This document shows positions 53,353 through 62,920 of a stretch of 64,000 bases of DNA, piece by piece. Position 1 is the first letter of the stretch; each line of letters starts with the position of its first letter. The stretch comes from Maribellus sp. YY47 (GTDB lineage Bacteria > Bacteroidota > Bacteroidia > Bacteroidales > Prolixibacteraceae): positions 1 through 64,000 of the forward strand of contig NZ_JALGYW010000006.1 in NCBI RefSeq assembly GCF_023111095.1. The letters run 5' to 3'. Under the pieces are notes generated by a model, which made no database searches, was not told the DNA's origin, and was given only the letters and a program-made list of their open reading frames with translations. A program made the translations under genes and the position numbers.

Positions 53353-54945
53353 TTAGTCGTTAATAATTCTGCTTCCCCACCAATTATTTCCCGGATTAAA
53401 ATCAGGCGACAAGAATTCGAGGCGTTGTTTTTCGAGCTGAGGCCATCGCTTTTTGATAACCTGTTGCAGGTATTGCTCTCCCTTTTCTGCCGTCCACTCC
53501 GGGTCGCGCGAAGGGTATTTGGCTCCCATCTCATTCAACTGAACGAAAAGCTCTTCATTCAATTGTTTAACCAGCCCGGGATGGTCGGCGGAAACATCGC
53601 TGGTTTCAGCCTTGTCATCCTTCAGATTGTAAAGTTCTTCGTGCCCGTCTTCGTAATAATGGATCAGTTTCCAGTCGCCCTTTCTAATAATCGACGACGG
53701 TTCTCCTCCCTGGTTTCCGTAGTGTGGGTAGTGCCAGATGAGCGCCCGTTCGGCAATGCTTTCTCCTTTTAACAAAGGGAGCAAACTCACGCCATCGGTA
53801 TGTTCTTCGGGCTTAAGATCTGCTCCGGCAAGTTCGAGGAGGGTAGGGTAAAAATCGGTTCCGCTAACGGGAGTGTTGCATGTTTGCCCGTTGCCCATTC
53901 CCGGGACTTTTATAAAATAAGGTTCGCGGATTCCGCCTTCAAACTGGTAGCCTTTGCCTGCACGAAGCGGCAGGTTTGAGGTAGCGAAAGCATCGCCGGC
54001 AGCGACTCCTCCGTTGTCAGAGGTAAAAATTACGATGGTGTTTTCTGAAAGCCCCAGTTCATCGAGTGTATTCAGCACATAGCCAACTGCGTCGTCCATC
54101 GATTCAACTAAACCGGCATAAACCGGATTGTCTTGAATCTGCCGGATCGGGAAGAAATGGCCCATTTCGAATCCACTTTCAGCAATACCCAAATCTTCGG
54201 CTTTCTGACGGTACTTGGCCCACTTTTCCTGCGTAGTTTGAATCGGTCCGTGAACGGCGTAGAATGAGAGGAAGGCAAAAAAGGAAGTGTCGCGGTTACT
54301 TCTGATAAAATTAGCTGTTTCTTTTGCCAGTCGCATCGTCAGGTTTTCTCCGTCGGGGCCGTTTTCGAGGTTGGGGTTGGTCCACGGGGCAAAGTAGCCG
54401 CCAATCGGGCTTCCTTTGTCCCAGCCCCCCTTGTTGATGTCAAAGCCATGGTCTTCGGGCCACGAGCCCTTGTCGCCCAGATGCCATTTTCCTGCAAAAA
54501 AGGTTCTGTATCCGGCTTCTTTCATGGCTTCAGGTAAAGTTATGTAGTCTTTGTTTAAAGCGTGATTGTACTCCGGAGGAAGCAATTGATTGGAACGTCC
54601 TGCATTTCTCCAGTCTTCTCCTGTAGGTGCGCCAATCCAGTCGGTAATTCCATGGCGTGCGGTAAATTTCCCCGTCATGATGCTGGCTCTCGACGGACTG
54701 CAAACCTGGCAGGCAGCATATCCATCGGTGAAAATCATACCTTCATTGGCAATCCGGTCGATATTGGGCGTTTCGTAAAATTTACTTCCGGTTACGCTCA
54801 AATCGTGATAGCCATAGTCATCGGCCAGAATAAACAACACATTGGGTTTTGCTTTTTCCGGTGTTTGGTGTGAACAGGAAATGAGCGAGAGTGTCGTTAT
54901 CAGTATCCCAATTCCCGTTTTCCAGTATGAATTTCTTAGTATCAT
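53353..54945 (-). CDS. Sulfatase lipoprotein (arylsulfatase A type)
   Basis: 530 residues. Signal peptide with lipobox LISC. Family S1 features are PNVLFILADDYGYHDLS (metal-binding), CSPSRASIMTGK with the formylglycine cysteine at 82, KWHLGDKG and VIFTSDNGGVA. It desulfates a glycan outside the cytoplasm. It lies 6 bp after the stop of another sulfatase gene and downstream of the GH2 gene: the third gene of an exported desulfation/hydrolysis operon. A maturing enzyme is needed and is not encoded in this window. Confidence 0.93.
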   Translation of the reverse strand: MILRNSYWKTGIGILITTLSLISCSHQTPEKAKPNVLFILADDYGYHDLSVTGSKFYETPNIDRIANEGMIFTDGYAACQVCSPSRASIMTGKFTARHGITDWIGAPTGEDWRNAGRSNQLLPPEYNHALNKDYITLPEAMKEAGYRTFFAGKWHLGDKGSWPEDHGFDINKGGWDKGSPIGGYFAPWTNPNLENGPDGENLTMRLAKETANFIRSNRDTSFFAFLSFYAVHGPIQTTQEKWAKYRQKAEDLGIAESGFEMGHFFPIRQIQDNPVYAGLVESMDDAVGYVLNTLDELGLSENTIVIFTSDNGGVAAGDAFATSNLPLRAGKGYQFEGGIREPYFIKVPGMGNGQTCNTPVSGTDFYPTLLELAGADLKPEEHTDGVSLLPLLKGESIAERALIWHYPHYGNQGGEPSSIIRKGDWKLIHYYEDGHEELYNLKDDKAETSDVSADHPGLVKQLNEELFVQLNEMGAKYPSRDPEWTAEKGEQYLQQVIKKRWPQLEKQRLEFLSPDFNPGNNWWGSRIIND

Positions 54946-54951
54946 CGCATT

Positions 54952-56382
54952 TTATTTTTGAAACGGGAATACTTCAGAAGGCGTACGGGCATTTTCCATC
55001 AGCGCTTCGAGTTCCTGAACCACCTCCGGGTGATCAGCTGCTACGTTGTTTTCTTCTCCCGGATCACTTGCCAGATTGTAGAGCTCAGTGGTCATTTTTT
55101 CGGGATGATTGACATTGTAATGTATAAGCTTCCAATCGCCTTGTCGGAGAGCTTTCCGGCCTCCCATTTCGTGGAATTCCCAATAAAGATAATCGTGTTC
55201 TTTTTGATCTTTGCCAAGAAGGGTGGGCAGGAATGATATGCCATCGATGTTTTCAGGAACCTCGGCTCCGGTTAATTCACCCACGGTAGGAAATACATCC
55301 CAAAAGGCTGAAATGTGATCGCTTTTGCTTCCGGCTTTAATTTTATTGCCCCAAACGGCAATCATCGGGACACGGATTCCTCCTTCATACAAATCACGTT
55401 TGTAGCCTTTAAAAGGTCCGTTGGAGTTAAAGAAGTCCGGATCGGCGCCACCTTCCATGTGTGGGCCGTTGTCGGAGGTGAAAATGATGAGTGTATTGTC
55501 GTAAACTCCCAGTTCTTTGAGCTTGGCAATAATCTCGCCTACCTGCATATCGAGGTAATCAACCATGGCAGCGAAAGCCGCATGGGCCTCAGGTTGCGAG
55601 CCATATCCTCCTACTTTGTAATTATCTCCGTCATCCACGCCCTTGAAATTTTTTTCGGGATCAAATTTTCCCCTGAATTTTGCGATGTATTCTTCCGTGG
55701 CAAACAGTTCTGCATGAGGAATAATAGAGGGATAATACATAAAGAAAGGCTTGTCTTTGTTGTCGTCCAGGAACTTTAGCGCTTGTTTGTGAATGACTTC
55801 AGGCGCATATTCCTTGGTTTGTTTACCGGCATTTCCTTCGAGTATTACTTTCTCCTGATTGTGCCAAAGGTGATAGGGATAATAGTTGTGCCCCATTCTT
55901 TGGCAATTGTATCCGAAAAATTCATCAAAACCCTGCATGTTCGGATCTCCTTCGGAGCCGGGATAACCGAGTCCCCATTTACCGAATGCGCCAGTTACGT
56001 ATCCGTCATTTTTTAAGGCTTCAGCCATGGTAATTGCGTCGGCTTGCATGGGGTATTGCCCCTCCGGTTTCCATTCTTTGTTGCCCCGGATGAATGTGTG
56101 CCCGGTGGTTTGTCCTGTCATTAACGAAGAACGAGAAGGTGCGCAAACCGTACAGCCTGCGTAATGTTGGGTAAACTGCATTCCCGATTCTGCAAGCTGA
56201 TCAATATTGGGAGTCTGAAAATGTGTTTGACCATAGCAGCTCAAATCTCCCCAACCCAGATCATCGGCCAAAATGTAAACAATATTAGGTTTTGTTACCT
56301 CTGAACTTTCTGGTCTGGTTTGGGTTGTGCACGAATTCAGGAAAACTGAAATCAGAAAAATGAACAGGATTGACTTTTGCAT
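54952..56382 (-). CDS. Sulfatase lipoprotein
   Basis: 476 residues. Lipobox LNSC follows a signal segment. PNIVYILADDLGWGDLS, CAPSRSSLMTGQ with the formylglycine cysteine at 80, FGKWGLGYPGSEG and IFTSDNGPH are all present. The subfamily looks different from the sulfatase that follows it: shorter, and with RMGHNYYPYHLW in the substrate region. The two may thus remove sulfate from different positions of one glycan. It is the middle gene of the operon with the GH2 enzyme (23 bp upstream). Confidence 0.93.
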   Translation of the reverse strand: MQKSILFIFLISVFLNSCTTQTRPESSEVTKPNIVYILADDLGWGDLSCYGQTHFQTPNIDQLAESGMQFTQHYAGCTVCAPSRSSLMTGQTTGHTFIRGNKEWKPEGQYPMQADAITMAEALKNDGYVTGAFGKWGLGYPGSEGDPNMQGFDEFFGYNCQRMGHNYYPYHLWHNQEKVILEGNAGKQTKEYAPEVIHKQALKFLDDNKDKPFFMYYPSIIPHAELFATEEYIAKFRGKFDPEKNFKGVDDGDNYKVGGYGSQPEAHAAFAAMVDYLDMQVGEIIAKLKELGVYDNTLIIFTSDNGPHMEGGADPDFFNSNGPFKGYKRDLYEGGIRVPMIAVWGNKIKAGSKSDHISAFWDVFPTVGELTGAEVPENIDGISFLPTLLGKDQKEHDYLYWEFHEMGGRKALRQGDWKLIHYNVNHPEKMTTELYNLASDPGEENNVAADHPEVVQELEALMENARTPSEVFPFQK

Positions 56383-56405
56383 TTTTTTGAAAATTATAGT
56401 TGAAT

Positions 56406-58835
56406 TTATATCGATTTTAATTCAACAGTTCCCGTTTCCAGGTTCTCACCTGTTACCTCAAGGGTGATGGCTCCGGCTTCTTCCAGCGACTGAACGGTTA
56501 CCACCAATTTTCCGTTGAAAGCTTTCATCGTTGGCAGGTGAAACATCTCTAAGGATGTGGCATCGCCGTTACATGCCACTTTGTATTTTCCGGCTCCGCT
56601 TACCTTAAAATGAAGTGGGTTTCCGGCATTCGGGCAAAGGTTTCCATCTTTATCAACTATCGAAACGGTAACATAGCTGAGATCCATTCCATCTGCAGCA
56701 ATCTCCTTTCTGTCGGCTTCCAATACGAGGTGATGAGGCGCTCCGGCAGTGTGTATTTCCTTTTCCAATGCCGGTTTCCCGGAATCATCAAGTGCTACTA
56801 CTTTTATTGTTCCCGGTTCGTATTTTACATCCCTCCACATCAGCCGATTCCGCTTAAGAAGGGAGTCTTTGTTTTTATGTTGTACGCCCATGCTTTTGCC
56901 GTTTACAAATAACTCGGCACTGTTGTAACTGGTGTATGCGAAAACAGGAATTGTTTCGCCTTCGCGGCCTTCCCAGTTCCAGTGCGGCAGGACATGAAGG
57001 GTGGGTTCTTTGGTGTTCCATCGGCTGCGATAAAGGTAGTATCGGTCTTTGGGAAGCCCGGCCAGATCACAGATTCCGAAGTATGAACTTCTCGATGGCC
57101 AGTATTCATCATAGGGAGTGGGTTCGCCCAGATAGTCGAAACCTGTCCAGACAAACTCTCCGATTACCCAATCAAAGTCGTCCTGCCAATAGAAATCCTC
57201 ATCTGGAATATTTGACCACCAGCAGGCTTCGAGGTCGTACGACGAACATTGACCGTCGGGATAGGTTTTTTGCTTTAATTCTTCCACCGGGAATTTGTAT
57301 ACTCCACGTGAACTAACCGTGGATGCGGTTTCGGAACCCAGAATAAATCCTTGCGGGAAACGTTCGTAAGCTTCGTTGTAAAGCGGCAGGCGATAGTTTA
57401 ACCCGGGAATATCCCAAATGGCGCCAAAACCGTTTTTCAAGGTGTTGGCCACCTGGTCCATCCCCACGGTAACCGGTCGGGTAGGGTCTTCGCGATGAAA
57501 AATATCCTGAAGCCATTTTCCCCGTTTTATTCCTTCGTTTCCCCATTGGTCGGGGACTTCGTTGCCGGCACTCCACATAACAATACAAGGGTGATTACGC
57601 GTTGCGCGAACCAGGTTTACCACATCTTTTTCGGCATATTCATCAAAAAAGCGATGGTAGCCGTTTTTTACTTTTGGGCGTTTCCATTCATCAAAACTTT
57701 CAGCGAGGAACAAAAATCCCATTTCGTCGCAAAGCTCGAGCTGTTCGAGTGACGGCATGTTGTGTGACGAACGCATGGCATTGCAGCCCATGTCCTTTAA
57801 AATCGTGAGCTGGCGTTTTAGTGCAGCTTTGTTAACCGCGGCACCCAACGGTCCCAGGTCGTGATGAAGGCAGACTCCTTTAAACTTGGTGGCTTTGCCG
57901 TTTAATATTAGTCCTTTGCCGCGTTCGTATTTTACATCGCGTATTCCAAAGCGAATCGTTTGTTCGTCTTTTAGTTGGCTTCCCGAGTAAAGCTTCATGG
58001 AAGCGTAATACAGGTGAGGAGTTTCGGTGTCCCATATTTTGGGTTGGGTGACGGCCAGGTTTTGCGCGGTCTTGTTGCCAAATAGCTGTTCGGAACTGGC
58101 TGAAGCAACCATTTTCCCGTCTTCGTCCCTGATTTCGGTAACCACTTTAATATCCTTGCCGTCAATTTCAGAGGTGATATTCACTTGTGCATGGTCTTCC
58201 GACACAAAAGGAGTGGTGATAAAAGTGCCCCATTGCTTAAAGCTGGTGTCGTTTTTTACAATGAGCTGAACTTTGCGGTACAAGCCTGCTCCGGGATACC
58301 ATCGGGAAGATTCTCCCTGATTTTCGAGTCGCACCGCCAAAAGATTTTCTGTGCCTGGATGGAGGAACTGCGTAATATCGAAATAGAAATAGGCGTAGCC
58401 GTACTTCCACTCGCCCACTTTGTTTCCGTTAACAAACACTTGCGGTTCGGCCATGGCTCCGTCGAAAACCAGCAATACTTTATTCCCTTTTTGTAATTCG
58501 GGGACTTCGAAACTATTGCGATACCAGCCTACGCCGATATATGGCAGAGCACCTGTTCTTCCGGTTTTTTCGGTGGCTGTTTTTTCCTGATTTTGCTCAA
58601 TTTGAACGGTTTGTTTGTCGATTTCCTTATCGAAGGGACCTTTGATTGCCCAATCGTGCGGAATTCTCACTGTTTCCCAGTCGTCGGTATTCAACCCTGC
58701 GGCCTGGCCGTTTTCAATATCCTGGTTGATGAATTTCCAACCTTCATCAAGCGTGTAAACTTTACGGGTGGCTTGATCAGTGGCACATGCAGAAAGCAGG
58801 CAGATGATAGCAAAAAAGTATATTATTGGTTTCAT
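56406..58835 (-). CDS. GH2 beta-galactosidase-like glycoside hydrolase lipoprotein
   Basis: 809 residues. Lipobox LLSAC. The GH2 layout is a jelly-roll sugar-binding domain (WKFINQD..., IPHDWAIKGPF), an Ig-like domain, then the TIM barrel. In the barrel, acid/base E426 sits in SAGNEVPD and nucleophile E502 in LGSETAS. C-terminal beta domains follow (DUF4982-type: VFAYTSYNSAELFVNGKSMG). It releases terminal beta-galactose or a similar sugar outside the cytoplasm. It leads the operon with two sulfatases, so a sulfated galactan-type glycan is a reasonable substrate guess. Confidence 0.93.
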   Translation of the reverse strand: MKPIIYFFAIICLLSACATDQATRKVYTLDEGWKFINQDIENGQAAGLNTDDWETVRIPHDWAIKGPFDKEIDKQTVQIEQNQEKTATEKTGRTGALPYIGVGWYRNSFEVPELQKGNKVLLVFDGAMAEPQVFVNGNKVGEWKYGYAYFYFDITQFLHPGTENLLAVRLENQGESSRWYPGAGLYRKVQLIVKNDTSFKQWGTFITTPFVSEDHAQVNITSEIDGKDIKVVTEIRDEDGKMVASASSEQLFGNKTAQNLAVTQPKIWDTETPHLYYASMKLYSGSQLKDEQTIRFGIRDVKYERGKGLILNGKATKFKGVCLHHDLGPLGAAVNKAALKRQLTILKDMGCNAMRSSHNMPSLEQLELCDEMGFLFLAESFDEWKRPKVKNGYHRFFDEYAEKDVVNLVRATRNHPCIVMWSAGNEVPDQWGNEGIKRGKWLQDIFHREDPTRPVTVGMDQVANTLKNGFGAIWDIPGLNYRLPLYNEAYERFPQGFILGSETASTVSSRGVYKFPVEELKQKTYPDGQCSSYDLEACWWSNIPDEDFYWQDDFDWVIGEFVWTGFDYLGEPTPYDEYWPSRSSYFGICDLAGLPKDRYYLYRSRWNTKEPTLHVLPHWNWEGREGETIPVFAYTSYNSAELFVNGKSMGVQHKNKDSLLKRNRLMWRDVKYEPGTIKVVALDDSGKPALEKEIHTAGAPHHLVLEADRKEIAADGMDLSYVTVSIVDKDGNLCPNAGNPLHFKVSGAGKYKVACNGDATSLEMFHLPTMKAFNGKLVVTVQSLEEAGAITLEVTGENLETGTVELKSI

Positions 58836-58923
58836 TGGATGATTCGTTTTAGTTTTGGTTTTATTTCAATTTTGAACGTTTCGTTTTCAAAAACAAATAG
58901 TGGAACGGATATTCACCGATTAA

Positions 58924-58940
58924 AATTTCGGTACGAAATT
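58924..58940. promoter_or_regulatory. Perfect inverted repeat upstream of the GH2-sulfatase operon
   Basis: AATTTCG-GTA-CGAAATT: 7-bp perfect arms with a 3-nt centre, about 90-105 bp before the GH2 start. This is the size and position of an operator for a LacI-, GntR- or AraC-type regulator. No regulator of those types is adjacent. Confidence 0.5.
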
Positions 58941-59051
58941 GATTAATGGCAAATATGGGAACTTTCCGTGAAACTATCTTCCGATTGCACTATTTCATTA
59001 AGAGGAAACGTCTTATCCCGATCAACGCGGGAAAGGCTGAGACGCAAGTTC

Positions 59052-61148
59052 TCAGGCGCGTTTAAGCGGCAGGCTAAAAGAAAAAAGACTGCCCTCTCCC
59101 GGTGTGCTGCTCACCCGAATTTCTCCTCCGTTTTTTTCAACAAACTCTTTGCAAAGAATCAAACCAAGGCCGGTTCCTTTTTCATTGGCGGTTCCGTCTT
59201 TCTGAATCGAATATTCTACTTTGAATAACTTTTGCAGGGTGTTTTCATCCATTCCCATTCCATGATCGCGGATGCTGCATTCCAGCATTTTCCCATTTGC
59301 CGAGACCGATACGTCGATTGTATCTCCTTCGTAAGAGAATTTGATGGCATTGTTCAGTAGGTTGCGAAATATAAAATTCACCATGTTAAAATCGGCCACT
59401 ACCATTTCGCGGTTTGATGGCCAGTTTATCGTCAGGTTTTTTGACTTGGCGGCTTCTTTAAAAAGAATTTCGTTGGTCGACAGTACTTTGTTGATATAAA
59501 ACGGCTGTGGATCAAACTGGAGGTTCCCGGTTTGCGTACGCGACCATTCGAGGAGATTCTCGAGTAGATTGTAGCCGGAAGTAGCGGTTTGAAACATCCC
59601 TTCTATCAATGTTTCAAAGTCTTTGGAATTTTTGATGTCGCTGTTGGTGCGCAGCAGGTCGGAAATTCCGATCAGCACGTTGAACGGATTTTTCAGATCG
59701 TGCGCAATGATGGAGAAAAACTTATCTTTGGTAGCGTTAAGCTCTTTTAGTTTCTTTTCATCTTCTTCCAGCTGTTTCAGGTTTCTTTCCAGTAAAATCT
59801 TCTGTTTGTTAATGGTTTTGTAGTTTTCGTTTAATACCGCTGCATGTTTTTTTCTCAGCCAGAGGTAGTAGGCCAGGATAATAACCACAATTACGAGCAA
59901 TACTGCAGCAAGTGCTGCAAAATAAAATTGAATACGGCTTTTGAATCTATCGTGTCTGTTTTTCTCTTCGGCTAATTTTGCATGCAGCTGATTTTGTTGC
60001 TGCTGTTCTTTTACGAGTTCCTGATGTTCGAATTCACCCAGTACCTGTGCAATTTTATTGGGTTGCAGCAACTGGTTCGTTTTTTCTTCGAGGTGTTGCA
60101 TCTGGTAGGCTTCTTTGTACCGCCCAAGTTCGGCCAGCGCTTTTGTTTTCTCGCTAAAAATGTCGGTGTCAAGGTCGTGCCGGTCCAGCTTTTCACAATA
60201 TTTCAGTGCCGTGTCAAAATAAGTCAGGGCTTCAGCATAGTTTTTTTGTTTTAAGGCCAGGCTTCCATGGAGGTAGACTACTTCAGCCTTAAGGCGCTCA
60301 AAGTTTTGCTTTTTGACCATCTTTTCTGCTTGCTCGATATTTGTTTCAGCTTCGTCCAGGTTGTCGGTTTCGAGGTAATAATAGGCAGATAAAATGATCG
60401 CATATGTTTCCATATGCGGGTCTTTCATTTCGGGTAACAACTTCAAGGTTCTTTCCAGGTTGTTCAGCGCCTCGTCCAGGTTTTTAAGTTTTATATTGAC
60501 ATAACACAAGCCGGTTGACAGCACTGCAATGTTGTCTTCCTGGTTTAGCCGTTCGGCAACATTCAGCGCCTTCATGTAGTAGCGGTAAGCGCTTCGGTAA
60601 TCTTTTATGTATTCATAATACCAGCCAATGTTGGTGTAAGCTTCTGTTAACCCGGCGCTTTCGTAGTTTTGGTTTTCAGAAAGATTTTTAGCGATGATGG
60701 TATATTCGAGTCCTTTTACGAAGTCGGAACCATAGGAATACAAAAGACCAAGATTCAAATAGCTGGCAACCAGAAAAGTAGTGTCTTTTATCTCTTCAAA
60801 AATAACAATGGCTTTTTCAAGATTTGTGATGGCCTGTTTCCAGTTTCCGGTTAGGTCGTAACTGTAGCTGATTCGAAATAATGCAACTCCTTCTCCCTTG
60901 GTATATCCGGTTTGTTGGGCCAGATTTAATGCTTTTTCTGCGTAAAACAACGAGCTGTCATGACTTGAAAATGCAAAATAACCCGCCAATGAATTGTAAT
61001 TATCGATCAGTTTGCTGGTATCGGTTTCGGTACGGCATACAGTTTTTAGTGAGTCGATCTTTTCGGTAAAGGCAAATGATGAAAAACTAAATAGCACAGC
61101 CAAACAGAAAAAAAGGAACTGTGTCGCGTGTATATATTTAATTTTCAT
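59052..61148 (-). CDS. TPR-containing sensor histidine kinase (orphan)
   Basis: 698 residues. Signal peptide (1-26), then periplasmic tetratricopeptide repeats (about 45-370), one membrane helix (407-431) and a coiled coil. The kinase core has H483 in SIIAHDLKNPFN, the N box FRNLLNNAIKFSYEG, G1 DHGMGMD and G2 GTGLGLILCK. The TPR part probably binds peptides or proteins. No response regulator is next to it, so its partner lies elsewhere. Divergent from the MltF-like gene. Confidence 0.93.
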   Translation of the reverse strand: MKIKYIHATQFLFFCLAVLFSFSSFAFTEKIDSLKTVCRTETDTSKLIDNYNSLAGYFAFSSHDSSLFYAEKALNLAQQTGYTKGEGVALFRISYSYDLTGNWKQAITNLEKAIVIFEEIKDTTFLVASYLNLGLLYSYGSDFVKGLEYTIIAKNLSENQNYESAGLTEAYTNIGWYYEYIKDYRSAYRYYMKALNVAERLNQEDNIAVLSTGLCYVNIKLKNLDEALNNLERTLKLLPEMKDPHMETYAIILSAYYYLETDNLDEAETNIEQAEKMVKKQNFERLKAEVVYLHGSLALKQKNYAEALTYFDTALKYCEKLDRHDLDTDIFSEKTKALAELGRYKEAYQMQHLEEKTNQLLQPNKIAQVLGEFEHQELVKEQQQQNQLHAKLAEEKNRHDRFKSRIQFYFAALAAVLLVIVVIILAYYLWLRKKHAAVLNENYKTINKQKILLERNLKQLEEDEKKLKELNATKDKFFSIIAHDLKNPFNVLIGISDLLRTNSDIKNSKDFETLIEGMFQTATSGYNLLENLLEWSRTQTGNLQFDPQPFYINKVLSTNEILFKEAAKSKNLTINWPSNREMVVADFNMVNFIFRNLLNNAIKFSYEGDTIDVSVSANGKMLECSIRDHGMGMDENTLQKLFKVEYSIQKDGTANEKGTGLGLILCKEFVEKNGGEIRVSSTPGEGSLFSFSLPLKRA

Positions 61149-61403
61149 TTAGTCATGTATTTCGGCCAAATATAACAAAATCGTAAAAATACAGGAAGCG
61201 ATGACTTACGATTATAACCAATATAAATAGAGTTCAAATAACATTGTTATTTTTGCGTTTTTACAGAAAGAATTTAATTCGGGCAATAATTTGGTAGCTT
61301 ACCGATTGATGTGGAATATGGCCTATATTCTTTTGTGGTATTTATAAAGAACTAAACTTTTTTTACCTTGTAGTCTGTAAAAGAAAGCAAACTGTAAATT
61401 TAT

Positions 61404-62834
61404 ATGGGAAAACAGCTTCGCTATCTGCTTTTTATAACGCTCATTGTTTTTACTTCTTGTGGGCTTTTTCGCGACAGGAAAGCTGAGAAGGAGAGAGAAA
61501 TAAAATTAAAACACGACTTGCCCCAAATCCTTGATGACGGTGTGCTTAATGTAATTACATCCTATAGTGGCACCAGTTATTTTTTGTACAAGGGCCAGCC
61601 AATGGGGTACGAATATGAACTCCTAAAGCGCTTTGCAAAACATCTTGGCGTTGAGGTCAATATTAGTGTGTCGAATAATATCGACACCATGTTTTACCAA
61701 CTGGGTGAAGGGAATGTGGATTTGATTGCTCACGGTCTGACCGTTACTAACGAAAGGAAGAAAAAAGTCACCTTCTCCGATTATCTTTATCTCACACACC
61801 AGGTGTTGGTGCAGCGAAAACCCGAAAATTACCGGAAAATGAAGTGGAGCGAGGTGCAGGCCTCGCTGGTTCACGATGCCATTGAGTTAATTGGAGACAC
61901 GGTGTCGGTTAGCGCTAATACTTCTTATTTTGCCCGGTTGGCCAATTTGAGTGAGGAGATTGGAGGGGAAATCCATATTGATACTTTACCCGGCGATTTA
62001 TCTACCGACAAGATTATTGAAATGGTGGCCAATGGTGAAATAAAGTACACCGTTGCCGACAATAATATTGCGAGTATTAACGCGTCCTATTACCCCGAAC
62101 TGGATATTCGTGTACCCATAAGTTTTTCGCAACGCATGGCCTGGGCGCTGCGACCCCAAAGTAAAGAGTTGGAAAAAGCGTTAAACGAGTGGATCAAAAC
62201 CATGAAAGACGGAGTGGCTTATTATGCCATTTATAACAAGTATTTTAAAAACGAACGCGATTTCAGAAGTCGTGAAAACAGTGATTTTTACAGTTTGAAC
62301 AACAACCGCGTAAGTGTTTACGACGAATTGATTCAGGCCAGCGCTGACACCTTGGGGTGGGATTGGCGTTTAATGGCTTCGATGGTTTTTCAGGAATCGA
62401 AGTTTAATCCGAACCTCGAGTCGTGGGCCGGTGCGAAAGGATTGATGCAACTGATGCCTGCCACTGCCGAACGGTTTGGGGTGAAAGACCGGGCCAATCC
62501 GGAACAGAGCATTGAAGCTGCTACCAAAATTCTAAAAATATTGTGGGATCGTTTTGAAGAAATTCCCGACTCCATTCAACGCATAAAATTTACCATGGCG
62601 GCGTATAATTGTGGCTACGGTCATGTGGAAGATGCGCGTAATCTGGCCATTTTGGAAAAGCTCGATCCAAAAGTTTGGGATAAAAATGTGGAGGAGACAA
62701 TGCTGAAACTGAGTTATCCTGAAAATTACAACAAGCGGGTGGTTAAATACGGGTATGTTCGTGGTGTGGAACCCTATACATACGTAAAAGAAGTTTTTGA
62801 CCGGTTTGAGAATTATGTATTATTTCTTGAATAA
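61404..62834 (+). CDS. mltF: Membrane-bound lytic murein transglycosylase F-like protein
   Basis: 476 residues. Lipobox FTSC. The first domain is a solute-binding family 3 fold (LNVITSYSGTSYFLYKGQPMGYEYE, about 40-285). The second is an SLT lysozyme-like domain (about 305-460) with the catalytic glutamate in FQESKFNP, GAKGLMQLMPATAERFG and AAYNCGYGHVEDA. It cuts peptidoglycan between MurNAc and GlcNAc with anhydro product formation, anchored to a membrane. The domain order matches MltF exactly. Confidence 0.93.
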   Translation: MGKQLRYLLFITLIVFTSCGLFRDRKAEKEREIKLKHDLPQILDDGVLNVITSYSGTSYFLYKGQPMGYEYELLKRFAKHLGVEVNISVSNNIDTMFYQLGEGNVDLIAHGLTVTNERKKKVTFSDYLYLTHQVLVQRKPENYRKMKWSEVQASLVHDAIELIGDTVSVSANTSYFARLANLSEEIGGEIHIDTLPGDLSTDKIIEMVANGEIKYTVADNNIASINASYYPELDIRVPISFSQRMAWALRPQSKELEKALNEWIKTMKDGVAYYAIYNKYFKNERDFRSRENSDFYSLNNNRVSVYDELIQASADTLGWDWRLMASMVFQESKFNPNLESWAGAKGLMQLMPATAERFGVKDRANPEQSIEAATKILKILWDRFEEIPDSIQRIKFTMAAYNCGYGHVEDARNLAILEKLDPKVWDKNVEETMLKLSYPENYNKRVVKYGYVRGVEPYTYVKEVFDRFENYVLFLE

Positions 62835-62873
62835 ACCGATTTATTCTATTGGTCAGGAACAATAATTTGAATA

Positions 62874-62905
62874 AAAAAAGCGGAGAGGTAATCTCCGCTT
62901 TTCTG
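62874..62905. terminator. Bidirectional terminator
   Basis: AAAAGCGGAGA and TCTCCGCTTTT pair over 11 bp around GGTAA, with A-run and T-run flanks. It separates the convergent mltF-like and RND pump genes. Confidence 0.85.
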
Positions 62906-62920
62906 TTGTATAGCTATTTG

